Assembly: GCA_036560485.1 (NCBI GenBank)
Contig: DATBRC010000022.1
Span: 1-48,708 of the forward strand
From: DATBRC01 sp036560485
GTDB taxonomy: Bacteria > Pseudomonadota > Gammaproteobacteria > Burkholderiales > Burkholderiaceae_D
Length of the DNA stretch: 48,708 nucleotides
Direction of reading: 5' to 3'
Shown: piece after piece, positions 25,168 to 33,895 of the stretch
Numbering within the stretch: position 1 is the first letter of the stretch
Layout of the letters: every line of letters begins with the position of its first letter
Program-made: the position numbers and the translations under genes
The notes under the pieces: model-generated
Databases searched by the model: none
Seen by the model: the letters and a program-made list of their open reading frames with translations, nothing else
Told to the model about the DNA's origin: nothing

Positions 25168-25593
25168 ATGTCTTTGCTCCTGGTTATCCTGCAATTTTTG
25201 CTGATCGCGCTAGTGGCATTTCCATTCAGCGCTCCGGTTCTTACCGTATTGGATGTCAGCCTGTTCGCTGCCGGTATGGTCACATTTTTTCTTGCGATCC
25301 ATGCGATGAAACAGCGCACCTTCACCGTGATGCCGGAACCCAAACAGCAAGGCGAACTGGTTACCCGCGGTATCTATCGCGTGGTACGCCATCCGATGTA
25401 TCTGGCCGTGCTGTTGTGTGCGATTGGCGCGTCGCTGGCTTATTCAGAAATGGAGAAGTGGATGTTGTCTGCGTTACTGATGTTGGTGTTGATCACGAAA
25501 ATGCGGCGTGAAGAGAAGCTGTTGCTCAAGCACTATCCAGGCTACGCAGCGTATCGTGCAAAAGTGAAGGCGATCATTCCTTTTGTTTTGTGA
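25168..25593 (+). CDS. Isoprenylcysteine carboxyl methyltransferase-family membrane protein
   Basis: A 141-residue membrane protein with about four helices. The hallmark GIYRVVRHPMYLAVLLCAIG, followed by EEKLLLKHYPGYAAYRAKV, is the SAM-binding end shared by the ICMT/PEMT group. Bacterial members methylate small or lipid substrates of mostly unknown identity. ATG 25168 is chosen because the hydrophobic run starts there; an in-frame GTG at 25147 would overlap the CZB gene's 3' flank closely. Neither has a clear ribosome site, which suggests translational coupling to the CZB gene. Confidence 0.85.
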   Translation: MSLLLVILQFLLIALVAFPFSAPVLTVLDVSLFAAGMVTFFLAIHAMKQRTFTVMPEPKQQGELVTRGIYRVVRHPMYLAVLLCAIGASLAYSEMEKWMLSALLMLVLITKMRREEKLLLKHYPGYAAYRAKVKAIIPFVL

Positions 25594-25670
25594 ATGCATG
25601 GTTGTTATCTGCAGGATTAAGAAAGAATAAAAGCGATGCAGGTATCGAATGGCACTTTACTGTTTAGCGA

Positions 25671-26114
25671 TCACAGTTTTCGCGTCCGCACAAACGCTTC
25701 AATCTCATGCTTTCCCTGCCAGGAAATATCCTTCACAATTTCTTCGCCGACCAGTTTTTGCGTTTCCTTGTTCAGGTTTTTGCGCAGCAATCCGAGAAAT
25801 TTTGGCGGCGCAATCACATGCAGTTTGTCATAACGGTGCTCATTGCGCGCCTTGTCGAGAAATTCCCCGATCTCCTTGGAAAACAATTCATTTTCATGTT
25901 GAATTGGGTCAACGTCAGGCTCTGCAGTATGCGCTTGGCTACGTTCACCTTTGCCGTAATAGCGGCCTTTGGAATCGGTCTCCAGTTCACGTCCGCTGGC
26001 ATGCCCTGCCGGGTTCGCAAAATCCTGAATCTCTTGTAAATGATGCTCATGATCCAGTTCCTGAAAGACCCTGACACGGCTATTGTCGGCAGCAAGTATC
26101 CAGATAGTTTGCAT
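25671..26114 (-). CDS. Host-attachment protein family (baeRF-like)
   Basis: A 147-residue cytosolic protein. MQTIWILAADNSRVRVFQEL is the characteristic opening of the host-attachment (Hap) family, which resembles eRF1 domain 2. The end HVIAPPKFLGLLRKNLNKET and VKDISWQGKHEIEAFVR also fits. The middle is a charged loop (DSKGRYYGKGERSQAHTAEP). The name comes from plant-associated bacteria, and the molecular role is unclear. It is a single gene, convergent with the ICMT-like gene and divergent from the cupin-phosphatase gene. Confidence 0.86.
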   Translation of the reverse strand: MQTIWILAADNSRVRVFQELDHEHHLQEIQDFANPAGHASGRELETDSKGRYYGKGERSQAHTAEPDVDPIQHENELFSKEIGEFLDKARNEHRYDKLHVIAPPKFLGLLRKNLNKETQKLVGEEIVKDISWQGKHEIEAFVRTRKL

Positions 26115-26368
26115 GATCGATCTCGTTGAAAATCACATCCAAATTAGACTGGGCGGCTTAGCATTTGTTCACAAGATTTAACATGGCTGCAATAACTGGA
26201 ACATTGCTGACAATTCCAGTAAATTCTCTAACCGTAATACAATCCGGTTTTGCAGCATCGATTTAATACCCAAGTTGCGTCATACTTGTTTATGCTAGTG
26301 TAGTGCGGGAAACAAGCGGGTTATATTTGCACCAATCGCCTATAACAAATTAAATCATTGGAAGTGCA

Positions 26369-27187
26369 ATGGAATTTCTCACCGACGAACAGTTCAAGAA
26401 ATTGACCAAGCCCGGCATCACATCTGTACAGCTGCTGTCCCCGCACAATTCTTCGTCGAGCCGTGTAACGATTACGCGCGTGACTGTTGAGCCCGAAGCA
26501 GAACAATCACCGCATGCGCATCAGTCTTCCGAACAAATCTGGGTTGCGATATCAGGCTCCGGCTTGCTCATGCTTGGAGAAGGCAAGACAAAGGCATTTA
26601 ATGCCGGCGAAGTCGTCCGATTTGCGGATGGCGAGGTCCACGGTTTTAAAAACACCGGCAAGAAGCCTTTTATTTATCTATCGGTGACCTCGCCTCCCGT
26701 TAATTTCGCGCCTGCATACAGCACTGACCTAACCGACATTTACAATTTCAGGCCCATCTCTGAAAAACTGTCTACCTCCGGCCAACCGACCGAGGCAAAG
26801 CTGGAAGCGATCGCGAAGGATGGTTATCAAGTCATCATCAATCTAGGACTGCTTGGCGATCCTCGCTATTCACTTAAAGATGAAAAGGGATTGGTGACAT
26901 CCCTTGGGATGGCTTACATTCACATTCCGGTCAACTTTACGGCGCCGAAGGAAAACGACCTGCAGGCTTTTTTTGCAGCGATGGACCAGAATTGGGATAG
27001 GAAGGTGCTCATCCATTGCGCGGCGAATAAACGCGTCACAGCATTTCTGGGACTGTATTTGGTCATTCAAAAAAAATGGTCCATGGCGGAAGCATTTTTG
27101 CCAATGAAGGAAATCTGGGAACCGGATGGTGTGTGGTCATCATTTATTGCCGCCACATTGAAAAAATATGGGCAGGTCAACAATTAG
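26369..27187 (+). CDS. Fusion of a cupin domain to a protein-tyrosine-phosphatase-like domain
   Basis: A 272-residue cytosolic protein. Residues about 30-108 are a cupin: metal ligands His49, His51, Glu55 (SPHAHQSSEQ) and His91 (DGEVHGF). Residues about 122-268 resemble the dual-specificity phosphatase group: FRPISEKLSTSGQPTEAKL, then VLIHCAANKRVTAFLGLY. The P-loop reads Cys217-x4-Arg222, one residue short of the classical Cys-x5-Arg; I recall related bacterial proteins with HCAAN-x-R. So the catalytic activity is uncertain. The cupin may sense a ligand for the second domain. The start has no strong ribosome site. Confidence 0.75.
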   Translation: MEFLTDEQFKKLTKPGITSVQLLSPHNSSSSRVTITRVTVEPEAEQSPHAHQSSEQIWVAISGSGLLMLGEGKTKAFNAGEVVRFADGEVHGFKNTGKKPFIYLSVTSPPVNFAPAYSTDLTDIYNFRPISEKLSTSGQPTEAKLEAIAKDGYQVIINLGLLGDPRYSLKDEKGLVTSLGMAYIHIPVNFTAPKENDLQAFFAAMDQNWDRKVLIHCAANKRVTAFLGLYLVIQKKWSMAEAFLPMKEIWEPDGVWSSFIAATLKKYGQVNN

Positions 27188-27276
27188 ACAGGATGGTACC
27201 TACTTGCTTTTATTCATTTAATCGCAAATAATAATCGGAACTTTTCTCTTTATTTCATAGGATTTCCACCTACAAC

Positions 27277-27798
27277 ATGATGCCACAGGCTTTAAAGCGT
27301 GCAATGACGATAAAAATCGTTAAAGATTTTATGCCAGGCTGCATAGGACGCATTACCGAACTGCATGGTGCGTATTATCACCAGCACGCTGGTTTTGGCA
27401 CATACTTTGAGGGAAAAGTGGCAGCGGAGCTTTCCGAATTCCTGCAGCGTTACGATGGGAACCGTGACGGAATATGGCTGGTACTGCTTGACGGGAAAAT
27501 CGAAGGTTCCATCGTGATAGATGGACTACGAGCACATGAAGAAGGCGCCCGCCTGAGGTGGTTTATTCTGTCAGACCGGTTACGCGGCAGCGGCTCCGGC
27601 AATGCCTTGCTTTCCGCTGCAGTCAATTTCTGCCGCACTCAATCCTACGAGCGCGTCTATTTGTGGACATTTGACGGTTTGGATGCGGCGCGCCACCTTT
27701 ACGAAAAATATGGATTTCACCTTATTAAAGAACAGCGCGGCGTACAGTTTGGCTCTGAGGTGAAGGAACAATGTTTTGAGTTATTGACGTCCACCTGA
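27277..27798 (+). CDS. GNAT-family N-acetyltransferase
   Basis: A 173-residue protein. LVLLDGKIEGSIVIDG (about 68-84) is the central beta-strand pair, RLRWFILSDRLRGSGSGNAL holds the acetyl-CoA pyrophosphate-binding motif A, and LYEKYGFHLIKEQ is the usual C-terminal motif. It should transfer acetyl to an unknown amine. ATG 27277 and 27280 are adjacent; ATG 27304 (MTIKIVKDF) is a possible alternative that would also keep the whole domain. A cytochrome c remnant lies just past the stop on the other strand. Confidence 0.82.
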   Translation: MMPQALKRAMTIKIVKDFMPGCIGRITELHGAYYHQHAGFGTYFEGKVAAELSEFLQRYDGNRDGIWLVLLDGKIEGSIVIDGLRAHEEGARLRWFILSDRLRGSGSGNALLSAAVNFCRTQSYERVYLWTFDGLDAARHLYEKYGFHLIKEQRGVQFGSEVKEQCFELLTST

Positions 27799-27799
27799 T

Positions 27800-27931
27800 T
27801 CAAATTTCCAATCGTCCGGATACGATATCCGCATATGGTATCCACTCATCACTCAGCGTGCGCAGGAATGCCACCACATCGCCAATCTCTGAATCGGTAA
27901 ATGCTGCAAGATCACCGATTAGAAAAATTAT
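27800..27931 (-). pseudogene. 3' remnant of a cytochrome c-type gene
   Basis: The minus strand reads GDLAAFTDSEIGDVVAFLRT then LSDEWIPYADIVSGRLEI and a stop. The first part matches the C-terminal helix of c-type cytochromes (as in di-haem peroxidases: ...DSEI-x-DIVAFL-x-LSD). Upstream the frame soon meets TGA, and no haem motif CxxCH is found in the rest of 27799-28062, so only the tail survives. Confidence 0.62.
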
Positions 27932-28062
27932 TCACTGAACGATCTGTTAGCTGCAATCGGTAGTTTGCGGGGAAAATTGAAGACCTCCCCTGATGTAATC
28001 AGCTTGTCACAAGCACGCATTAGCATGACGACATTCATTCCCAACCCTGGAGTAAAGTCGTC

Positions 28063-29472
28063 ATGCAAACAAGAAAACTCATCCTCATCCTGGCGTCACT
28101 GTTTGTCGCCCACGCATCACACGCCGCGGTCAACCTGATTGCCATTGGCAGCATCAGTGGCAACATAGCCGATCTCTCATCCGAAACAGCCGGTCTGCTG
28201 GAAAATGGCGTCGCGGGTAATTTGTTAGGCGGTATTGGATCAGGCCTTGCATATGCAGGCGGCGATACATTCATCGCCGTGCCGGATCGCGGTCCGAATG
28301 CAAAGGCATACAACAGCAACGTGGATGACACCGCGTCTTACATTCCTCGTTTTCACACGATCAGCATGTTACTGACGCCGAACGCGCCCGGCTCTGCACT
28401 ACCCTACTCGCTCAATCCAACTTTGGTCGCCACCACCTTATTGTCGAGCAGACAGCCACTGGTATATGGCTCCGGTGTCGGCTTGGGAGTGGGCAACGGT
28501 GCACCTGCCTTGAATGCAACGAATCACACCTATTATTTTTCGGGGCGCTCGGACAATTTTGATCTTGCACGCCTATCGACTGACACTAACGATGCACGCC
28601 TCGATCCCGAAAGTGTACGTATCTCCAACGATGGCGAACACGTATACATCAGTGACGAGTACGGTCCTTATGTATACGAATTCAATCGGCAAACCGGACA
28701 GCGTATGCTCGCATTTCAACTTCCGATCGAATTTGCAATCAATTACCTGAGCCCGCAAGGTGCGTTGGAGATCGCAAACAACACGATGGGGCGTGTCACC
28801 AACAAAGGCATGGAAGGTCTTGCCATCACGCCGGACGGCAAGACGTTGATCGGCGCCATGCAAAGCCCGCTATTGCAGGATGGCGGCACCAATGGCCGCT
28901 TCACGCGCATCATCACCATCGATATCGAAACCGGCGCTATCCATCAATATGCCTATCAGCTGACCAACATCGGCACGACATCCAAACCAAAATATCCGAC
29001 GATTAGCGATATCGTTGCGGTTAACGATCACGAATTCCTGGTCGATGAGCGTGATGGCAAGGGCTTGGGAGACGACTCGATTGCCGCATACAAAAAAATC
29101 TACCGCATCGACACCACCGGTGCAGCTGAAGTAAGCGGTGTGAGCGGCGATGCAAATCTCGCCGGCAAAGCAGTTGCCAAGACGCTGCTCATCGACGTTG
29201 TGGCGACCCTCAATGCCAATGGCATTACCTCCAAGGATATCCCAGCCAAACTGGAAGGCATGGCGTTCGGGCCGGATGTAATAATCAATGGCGCGACCAA
29301 ACACACCTTGTATGTATCGAACGATAATGATTTCATCGGTACTATCGTCGACACAGGACATCCCGGCGGAATCGACAACCCAAACAAGTTTTTTGTCTTT
29401 GCAATCGACAGCGCTGATTTGCAGACCTACGAGCGTCAGCAGATCCGCGCACTTCATAAGCCTGTCAAATAA
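28063..29472 (+). CDS. Secreted esterase-like phytase-family protein
   Basis: A 469-residue exported protein with a signal peptide (MQTRKLILILASLFVAHASH). The mature part has blades of a beta-propeller as in the 'esterase-like activity of phytase' family (PF13449 type). Motifs: AVPDRGPNAKAYN near residue 70, LDPESVRISNDGEHVYISDE (about 185-205), GMEGLAITPDGKTLIGAMQS (about 250-270), FLVDERDGKG and KLEGMAFGPDVI. Acidic residues of these motifs may bind metal. Likely role: release of phosphate or ester groups in the periplasm. GGAG lies 10 bases before ATG. A strong terminator follows. Confidence 0.86.
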   Translation: MQTRKLILILASLFVAHASHAAVNLIAIGSISGNIADLSSETAGLLENGVAGNLLGGIGSGLAYAGGDTFIAVPDRGPNAKAYNSNVDDTASYIPRFHTISMLLTPNAPGSALPYSLNPTLVATTLLSSRQPLVYGSGVGLGVGNGAPALNATNHTYYFSGRSDNFDLARLSTDTNDARLDPESVRISNDGEHVYISDEYGPYVYEFNRQTGQRMLAFQLPIEFAINYLSPQGALEIANNTMGRVTNKGMEGLAITPDGKTLIGAMQSPLLQDGGTNGRFTRIITIDIETGAIHQYAYQLTNIGTTSKPKYPTISDIVAVNDHEFLVDERDGKGLGDDSIAAYKKIYRIDTTGAAEVSGVSGDANLAGKAVAKTLLIDVVATLNANGITSKDIPAKLEGMAFGPDVIINGATKHTLYVSNDNDFIGTIVDTGHPGGIDNPNKFFVFAIDSADLQTYERQQIRALHKPVK

Positions 29473-29509
29473 AGCCGCTGTGCGAGAAGCACAGAGAATG
29501 CTTCCGTTC

Positions 29510-29538
29510 AAGGGCTGCTGTGTGCGGCCCTTTTTTTC
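29510..29538 (+). terminator. Rho-independent terminator of the phytase-like gene
   Basis: AAGGGCTGC / GCGGCCCTT form a 9-bp stem with one G-U pair around TGTGT, followed by seven T. It starts 38 bases past the stop. Confidence 0.88.
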
Positions 29539-29699
29539 GATATACGCCATCACGTAATGATCCTGTCATTTGCGAAGCCGATAATTTTGCCAGGCAAATT
29601 CGATTGCCATGTAACGCTCACCTTCATCCATGTACGTATGCATCATCTTCGATGCAGAGAATCATTTGGCCTTTCACTTTAATTCAGGAGAACAAATCA

Positions 29700-30902
29700 A
29701 TGCAAAAGATCATCCTACCGCTCATGATCAGCGCTGCACTGCTTGCGGTTGCAACAACGGCCACTGCGGGCAATACCCCGTTCGACACTAATTCGCAGGG
29801 AGTTAAAACGGTTGCCGTATTCGGCGATGCTCCTTACGGCACTTCACCCACAGATACGTCCGAGTTCATGGCAACCCCATCGTTCATTGATTCGATCAAT
29901 GCCGATCCGGATGTCTCTCTGGTACTTCACGTAGGAGATATCCATTCAGGCAGTCAATTTTGTACCGAAGCCTACAATCGCTCGGTCTATGATTTATGGG
30001 CACGGTTCCAGCATCCGCTCGTCTACACGCCAGGCGACAATGAATGGGCTGACTGCCACAAGGCCAAAGAAGGCGGCGGCACTTACAATGCGAGCACCGG
30101 ACAAATCGATTACAAGCGTGATGCAGATGGCAATCTGATTGACTATATGGGTGGCAATCCGGTTGCGAATCTGGATCTTGTACGCTCCATCTTTTTTACC
30201 AATTCCGGTTATTCACTCGGCGCGCACAAGTTGGTGCAATCGCAGTTTCAGGCATTCGATCGCACCTATCCAAGCGATCAAAAATATATCGAGAACGTCA
30301 TGTGGGAACAATCAAAGGTTCTGTTCGTCACAATCAATATTCCTGGCGGCTCGAATAATGACAGCGACATCTGGTACGGTGCGCCAACCATAAGTGCAGA
30401 GCAAGCCCAGGAACGCAGCGAACGTACAGCAGCTGACCTGCGCTGGCTTGACGCTGCCTTCGCACGCGCGGTGGCCGATGATGCGCACGCATTAGTCATT
30501 CAGACGCAAGCCGATATGTGGGATCTTGATGGTAAAACGGCGAGCCACCTTGTACAGTACAAGCCTTTCATCGAAAGCATTGCTGCGCACACAGCAGCAT
30601 TTGGCAAACCGGTCATTCTGTTCAACGGCGACTCGCATGTCTACCGCTCCGATAACCCACTCGTGGCGGGTGCGCCATGCGTTATCGAATCTTCCGTTGG
30701 TGCCCCGGAAGTTGCATGCAGCAACGATGCCTATACAAGCCAGCCGAATGGCTACCATGTGCCGAATTTTCATCGTGTCGTCGTACATGGAAGCACGTTC
30801 CCGCTGGAGTGGCTCAAGCTCAGAATTAATCCGCGAGCCAATGCCATCAACGGCGCAAATGCATTCGGCCCATTCAGCTGGCAGCGCATGATTCCGCAAT
30901 AA
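29700..30902 (+). CDS. Secreted calcineurin-like metallophosphoesterase
   Basis: A 400-residue exported protein. The signal peptide MQKIILPLMISAALLAVATT is probably cut near TAG. Metal-binding blocks of the metallophosphoesterase fold appear in order: FGDAPYG (about 42), VLHVGDIHSG (about 80), YTPGDNEWADC (about 107), and late ILFNGDSHVYRSD (about 308). It should hydrolyse phosphomonoesters or diesters in the periplasm; the substrate is unknown. ATG 29700 has AGGAG upstream. It follows a phytase-like gene with a terminator between, so the pair is linked by theme more than by transcript. A 13-bp hairpin follows. Confidence 0.85.
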   Translation: MQKIILPLMISAALLAVATTATAGNTPFDTNSQGVKTVAVFGDAPYGTSPTDTSEFMATPSFIDSINADPDVSLVLHVGDIHSGSQFCTEAYNRSVYDLWARFQHPLVYTPGDNEWADCHKAKEGGGTYNASTGQIDYKRDADGNLIDYMGGNPVANLDLVRSIFFTNSGYSLGAHKLVQSQFQAFDRTYPSDQKYIENVMWEQSKVLFVTINIPGGSNNDSDIWYGAPTISAEQAQERSERTAADLRWLDAAFARAVADDAHALVIQTQADMWDLDGKTASHLVQYKPFIESIAAHTAAFGKPVILFNGDSHVYRSDNPLVAGAPCVIESSVGAPEVACSNDAYTSQPNGYHVPNFHRVVVHGSTFPLEWLKLRINPRANAINGANAFGPFSWQRMIPQ

Positions 30903-30927
30903 TGTATTAAACTTGATTCATGATACC

Positions 30928-30956
30928 CGCGCGTGGATGATACTCATCCACGCGCG
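30928..30956 (+). terminator. Perfect 13-bp hairpin after the metallophosphoesterase gene
   Basis: CGCGCGTGGATGA / TCATCCACGCGCG with a TAC loop. No long T run follows, so it may protect the 3' end or act with Rho. Confidence 0.6.
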
Positions 30957-31062
30957 AGATTCAGATTAACTGTTAAATAATAAAAAAATAAATAGCCCAC
31001 AATAAATTAATTTGACCACCTTCATCGTCAAGCATTAAACCACAGTCAATCTCCATCATTCC

Positions 31063-31557
31063 ATGAAGACATCCAATCATTTCTCCGTACTCTTTGTCTG
31101 CATGGGTAATATTTGCCGTTCACCGACAGCAGAAGGCGTTTTCCGCAAACTTGTGGAAGACGCTGGACTCGCGAGCGCAATCCACATCGATTCCGCCGGT
31201 ACGCATGCTTATCATATCGGTGAACCGCCTGATGCACGCTCACAGCAATATGCAACAATGCGCGGCTATGATTTATCGGTTCAGCGCGCGCGGAAAGTAA
31301 ATGCCGAAGATTTTGTGAAATTCAATTACGTGCTTGCAATGGATCATGACAATCTCGACTGGTTGAAAAATACATGCCCGCCGCAGCATGTTCACAAGCT
31401 CGCACTGTTCATGCAATTTGCACGCAACCATGATTGCCATGTGGTGCCGGATCCATACTACGGTGGAGGCGCGGGCTTTGATCTCGTTTTGGATTACATC
31501 GAAGATGCGTCGGAAGGTCTGATTGCAATGCTGCGTGATGAGCTTATTGTCAAGTAA
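31063..31557 (+). CDS. Low-molecular-weight protein-tyrosine phosphatase
   Basis: A 164-residue cytosolic enzyme that removes phosphate from tyrosine. The P-loop VCMGNICRSPTAEG gives Cys13-x5-Arg19 and the distal acid loop is VPDPYYGGGAGFD, both intact. Length is normal. In many bacteria such enzymes pair with a tyrosine kinase in exopolysaccharide export, but none is adjacent here. It stands just upstream of the PilZ gene on the same strand, with about 165 bases between. Confidence 0.94.
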   Translation: MKTSNHFSVLFVCMGNICRSPTAEGVFRKLVEDAGLASAIHIDSAGTHAYHIGEPPDARSQQYATMRGYDLSVQRARKVNAEDFVKFNYVLAMDHDNLDWLKNTCPPQHVHKLALFMQFARNHDCHVVPDPYYGGGAGFDLVLDYIEDASEGLIAMLRDELIVK

Positions 31558-31722
31558 GCCATTTTCTGCAAATCGAGACGTTGTATTAAGGCTGCACAAA
31601 AAACACAAACAATAGCAAATCACCTACCCTGCTCTCGCTGAATATAACGGCTGTATGCGGTTCCAGCCGAATGTGCCAGAATACGAAAACAAACAACAAC
31701 ACCTCGTCAAAAGGGAAATTCA

Positions 31723-32658
31723 ATGAGCCTGATCCCGGTGGAGCTCGATAAACTCGCGGTTGGCGAACCCCTGCCTTGGACGATATATGACGAGGATCGC
31801 AATGTCTTGATGGAAGCCGGGCAGAAGATCGAAAGCGAAGCGCAATTGGATCTGCTGTTCGCAAGCAATCCGCTACGCGAACTATCCTGGTCTTCTGCAG
31901 AAAACATCACGCCACAGGACAATGCGAAATCCGAAAATGAAAAACTGGAAGCGTCTTTCAACAACGCAGCACAAACTATCTTCACATTTCAAGACATGCG
32001 TCTGCGTGTAGGCGACCGCATCCAGCTGCAACCGCCTGCTTCTATCGGAACAGAGCGTTATATCATCCGCCTGCTCGGTTACCTCGACCGTGCCAGCATC
32101 ATGGTGACAGCCCCGGTATTCAACGGCATGCGGGTGCCGGTGGTCGAACATGACAAGATTGTGGCACGCGTATTCAGCAGCCAAAAAGCATTCGGCTTTG
32201 ATTGCAATGTCGTCAGGGTTTGCAAGCTTCCGTATGACTATCTGCATCTTTCATTTCCAGAAGTCATACAAGGTGCAGTCGTGCGCAAGTCGCCTCGCAT
32301 CAAGACAAAAATAATCACCTCGATCACGAAATCCGAAACAAGCGACAGCAACGAACGACTATCCGGTGTCATTATCGATCTCAGCGCCGATGGTGCCATG
32401 ATCAAGGCGCGCCTGCCGATCGCCGAAAAATCACAGACGATCGTGCTGTCTTTCCGGGTACACCTTCACAACATGGAAGCATACTTGACGACGAAAGCCG
32501 TTATCCGCAATTTATTTACCGACGAAGAGAATGAGAATCCGGACTCTCTCAAATTCCACCACGGCGTCCAGTTCGTGGACTTACAGCCAAACGATAGCGT
32601 GATCTTGCAAAGCCTGATTTATCAGCAGATGATCGAGCAGCCTCATACGCTTGCCTGA
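31723..32658 (+). CDS. YcgR-like PilZ c-di-GMP-binding protein
   Basis: A 311-residue cytosolic protein. Residues about 90-185 resemble the YcgR N-terminal flagellar-brake domain (VGDRIQLQPPASIGTERYII). Residues about 190-300 form PilZ, with RKSPR (RxxxR) and DLSADGAMI (DxSxxG) for c-di-GMP binding. An extra N-terminal segment of about 85 residues (LPWTIYDEDRNVLMEAGQKI) resembles a short beta domain seen before some PilZ proteins. It probably slows flagella or alters surface behaviour when c-di-GMP rises. The ribosome site is weak. A 164-bp palindromic element begins 8 bases past the stop. Confidence 0.88.
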   Translation: MSLIPVELDKLAVGEPLPWTIYDEDRNVLMEAGQKIESEAQLDLLFASNPLRELSWSSAENITPQDNAKSENEKLEASFNNAAQTIFTFQDMRLRVGDRIQLQPPASIGTERYIIRLLGYLDRASIMVTAPVFNGMRVPVVEHDKIVARVFSSQKAFGFDCNVVRVCKLPYDYLHLSFPEVIQGAVVRKSPRIKTKIITSITKSETSDSNERLSGVIIDLSADGAMIKARLPIAEKSQTIVLSFRVHLHNMEAYLTTKAVIRNLFTDEENENPDSLKFHHGVQFVDLQPNDSVILQSLIYQQMIEQPHTLA

Positions 32659-32666
32659 TCAAGACA

Positions 32667-32830
32667 TAGAACTCATTTCATAAATAGCCACATGCGTGAA
32701 CAGATCTTGGTGGGCGCCTCGCGTTGTTGCACTGCTAGCAAAGGGAACCACCCTTTGCGTCGCACTGCGCCTAGCGATGCATCCCGCCAAGCCCCATTCC
32801 CTCACGCGGCTATTTATGAAATGAGTTCTA
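32667..32830. mobile_element. 164-bp palindromic MITE-like element, copy 2
   Basis: Same length and direction as copy 1. Ends are perfect 23-bp inverted repeats (TAGAACTCATTTCATAAATA-GCC) bounded by TA. The apical hairpin GCAAAGGG-AACCA-CCCTTTGC is conserved. Where copy 1 has ATAGG on both arms this copy has ATAGCC on both; where copy 1 has TCCGGG on both arms it has CTTGG on both. It fills the gap between two convergent genes. Confidence 0.82.
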
Positions 32831-33895
32831 TTCCGGCATTGAAACCCGTTCTTCATTCTCGGTAACAAACAAATCCCACACTGTAATAAACAGCGCAGCA
32901 ATCACCGGCCCGATCACAAATCCATTCAGGCCAAAGATAACAATGCCGCCCAATGTCGAGAAAAGAACAACATAGTCCGGCATCTGCGTTTTCTTGCCAA
33001 CCAATATCGGCCGCAAAATATTGTCGACCAATCCGACGATCAAAATACCGAACACGATCAAGGCAACGCCTTGCCAAGTCGCGCCGATGACAAGGAAATA
33101 AATTGCCACCGGCATCCATAGCAATGCCGCACCGATCCCAGGAAGAAGTGCCAGCACTGCCATTACGACACCCCACAACAATGCGCCTTGGATACCGAGA
33201 ATCCAGAACATCATGCCTCCCAATGCGCCCTGCACTGCAGCGACAATGATATTGCCCTTTATCGTTGCACGGATGGCAGTGACAAAAGTCGAGAGCAGTT
33301 GTTCTTTGTGTTCCAAGTCGAGCGGAATCGCTTGTTTGATTTTTGCAGTCATCACATCGCCGTCGCGCAGCAGAAAAAAAAGCAGGTACAACATGATGGC
33401 CGCACTAAACATAAATCCTGCAGTGGTCTGTCCAATATCGAGCGCCCTGGCAGCAATGAACTGACTGCCTTCAGTCGCTGCAGATGACAAGATATTTTTC
33501 AACGTGGCAAAATCAGTCACGCCGAAATGGGACAACAGTCGAGAGGCCCAATCCGGCAAAGCGGAAATGATCTGCTGGAAGTAAACGCCGAAATCGATCT
33601 GCCCAGTATGAATTTGTTCATAGATGATTGTTCCCTGCTGCACCAAGGATACAGAAATCAAGGAGAACGGGATGAGTATGACCGTCAGGAATAACATCAG
33701 CGTGACAAGCGCAGCCAGATTACGCTGCCTACGCATTATCCCAAGTAACCTGTCATGCAACGGTGCAAAAAGTATCGCCAGAACAATCGCCCAAAAGACT
33801 GCACTGTATAACGGGAACAATATCCACGCGAAACAAAACGATAATGCAATTAACAGGAATAAAAAAGTTCGTTGCTGAAGTGTCGGCTGATTCAT
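32828..33895 (-). CDS. AI-2E/PerM-family transporter
   Basis: A 355-residue inner-membrane protein with about eight helices. Typical features are two N-terminal helices (LFLLIALSFCFAWILFPLYS), a long soluble region (about 95-150), and the conserved later part ALLPGIGAALLWMPVAIYFL and VDNILRPILVGKKTQMPDYV with FGLNGFVIGPVIAALFITVW. Members export AI-2 or act as Na+/H+ exchangers; specificity cannot be told. AGGAT lies 6 bases before ATG 33895. The last codon runs into TAG of the 164-bp element. Removing the element with one TA would turn the stop into TAT and extend the protein, so its C-terminus may be newly made. Confidence 0.92.
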   Translation of the reverse strand: MNQPTLQQRTFLFLLIALSFCFAWILFPLYSAVFWAIVLAILFAPLHDRLLGIMRRQRNLAALVTLMLFLTVILIPFSLISVSLVQQGTIIYEQIHTGQIDFGVYFQQIISALPDWASRLLSHFGVTDFATLKNILSSAATEGSQFIAARALDIGQTTAGFMFSAAIMLYLLFFLLRDGDVMTAKIKQAIPLDLEHKEQLLSTFVTAIRATIKGNIIVAAVQGALGGMMFWILGIQGALLWGVVMAVLALLPGIGAALLWMPVAIYFLVIGATWQGVALIVFGILIVGLVDNILRPILVGKKTQMPDYVVLFSTLGGIVIFGLNGFVIGPVIAALFITVWDLFVTENEERVSMPE

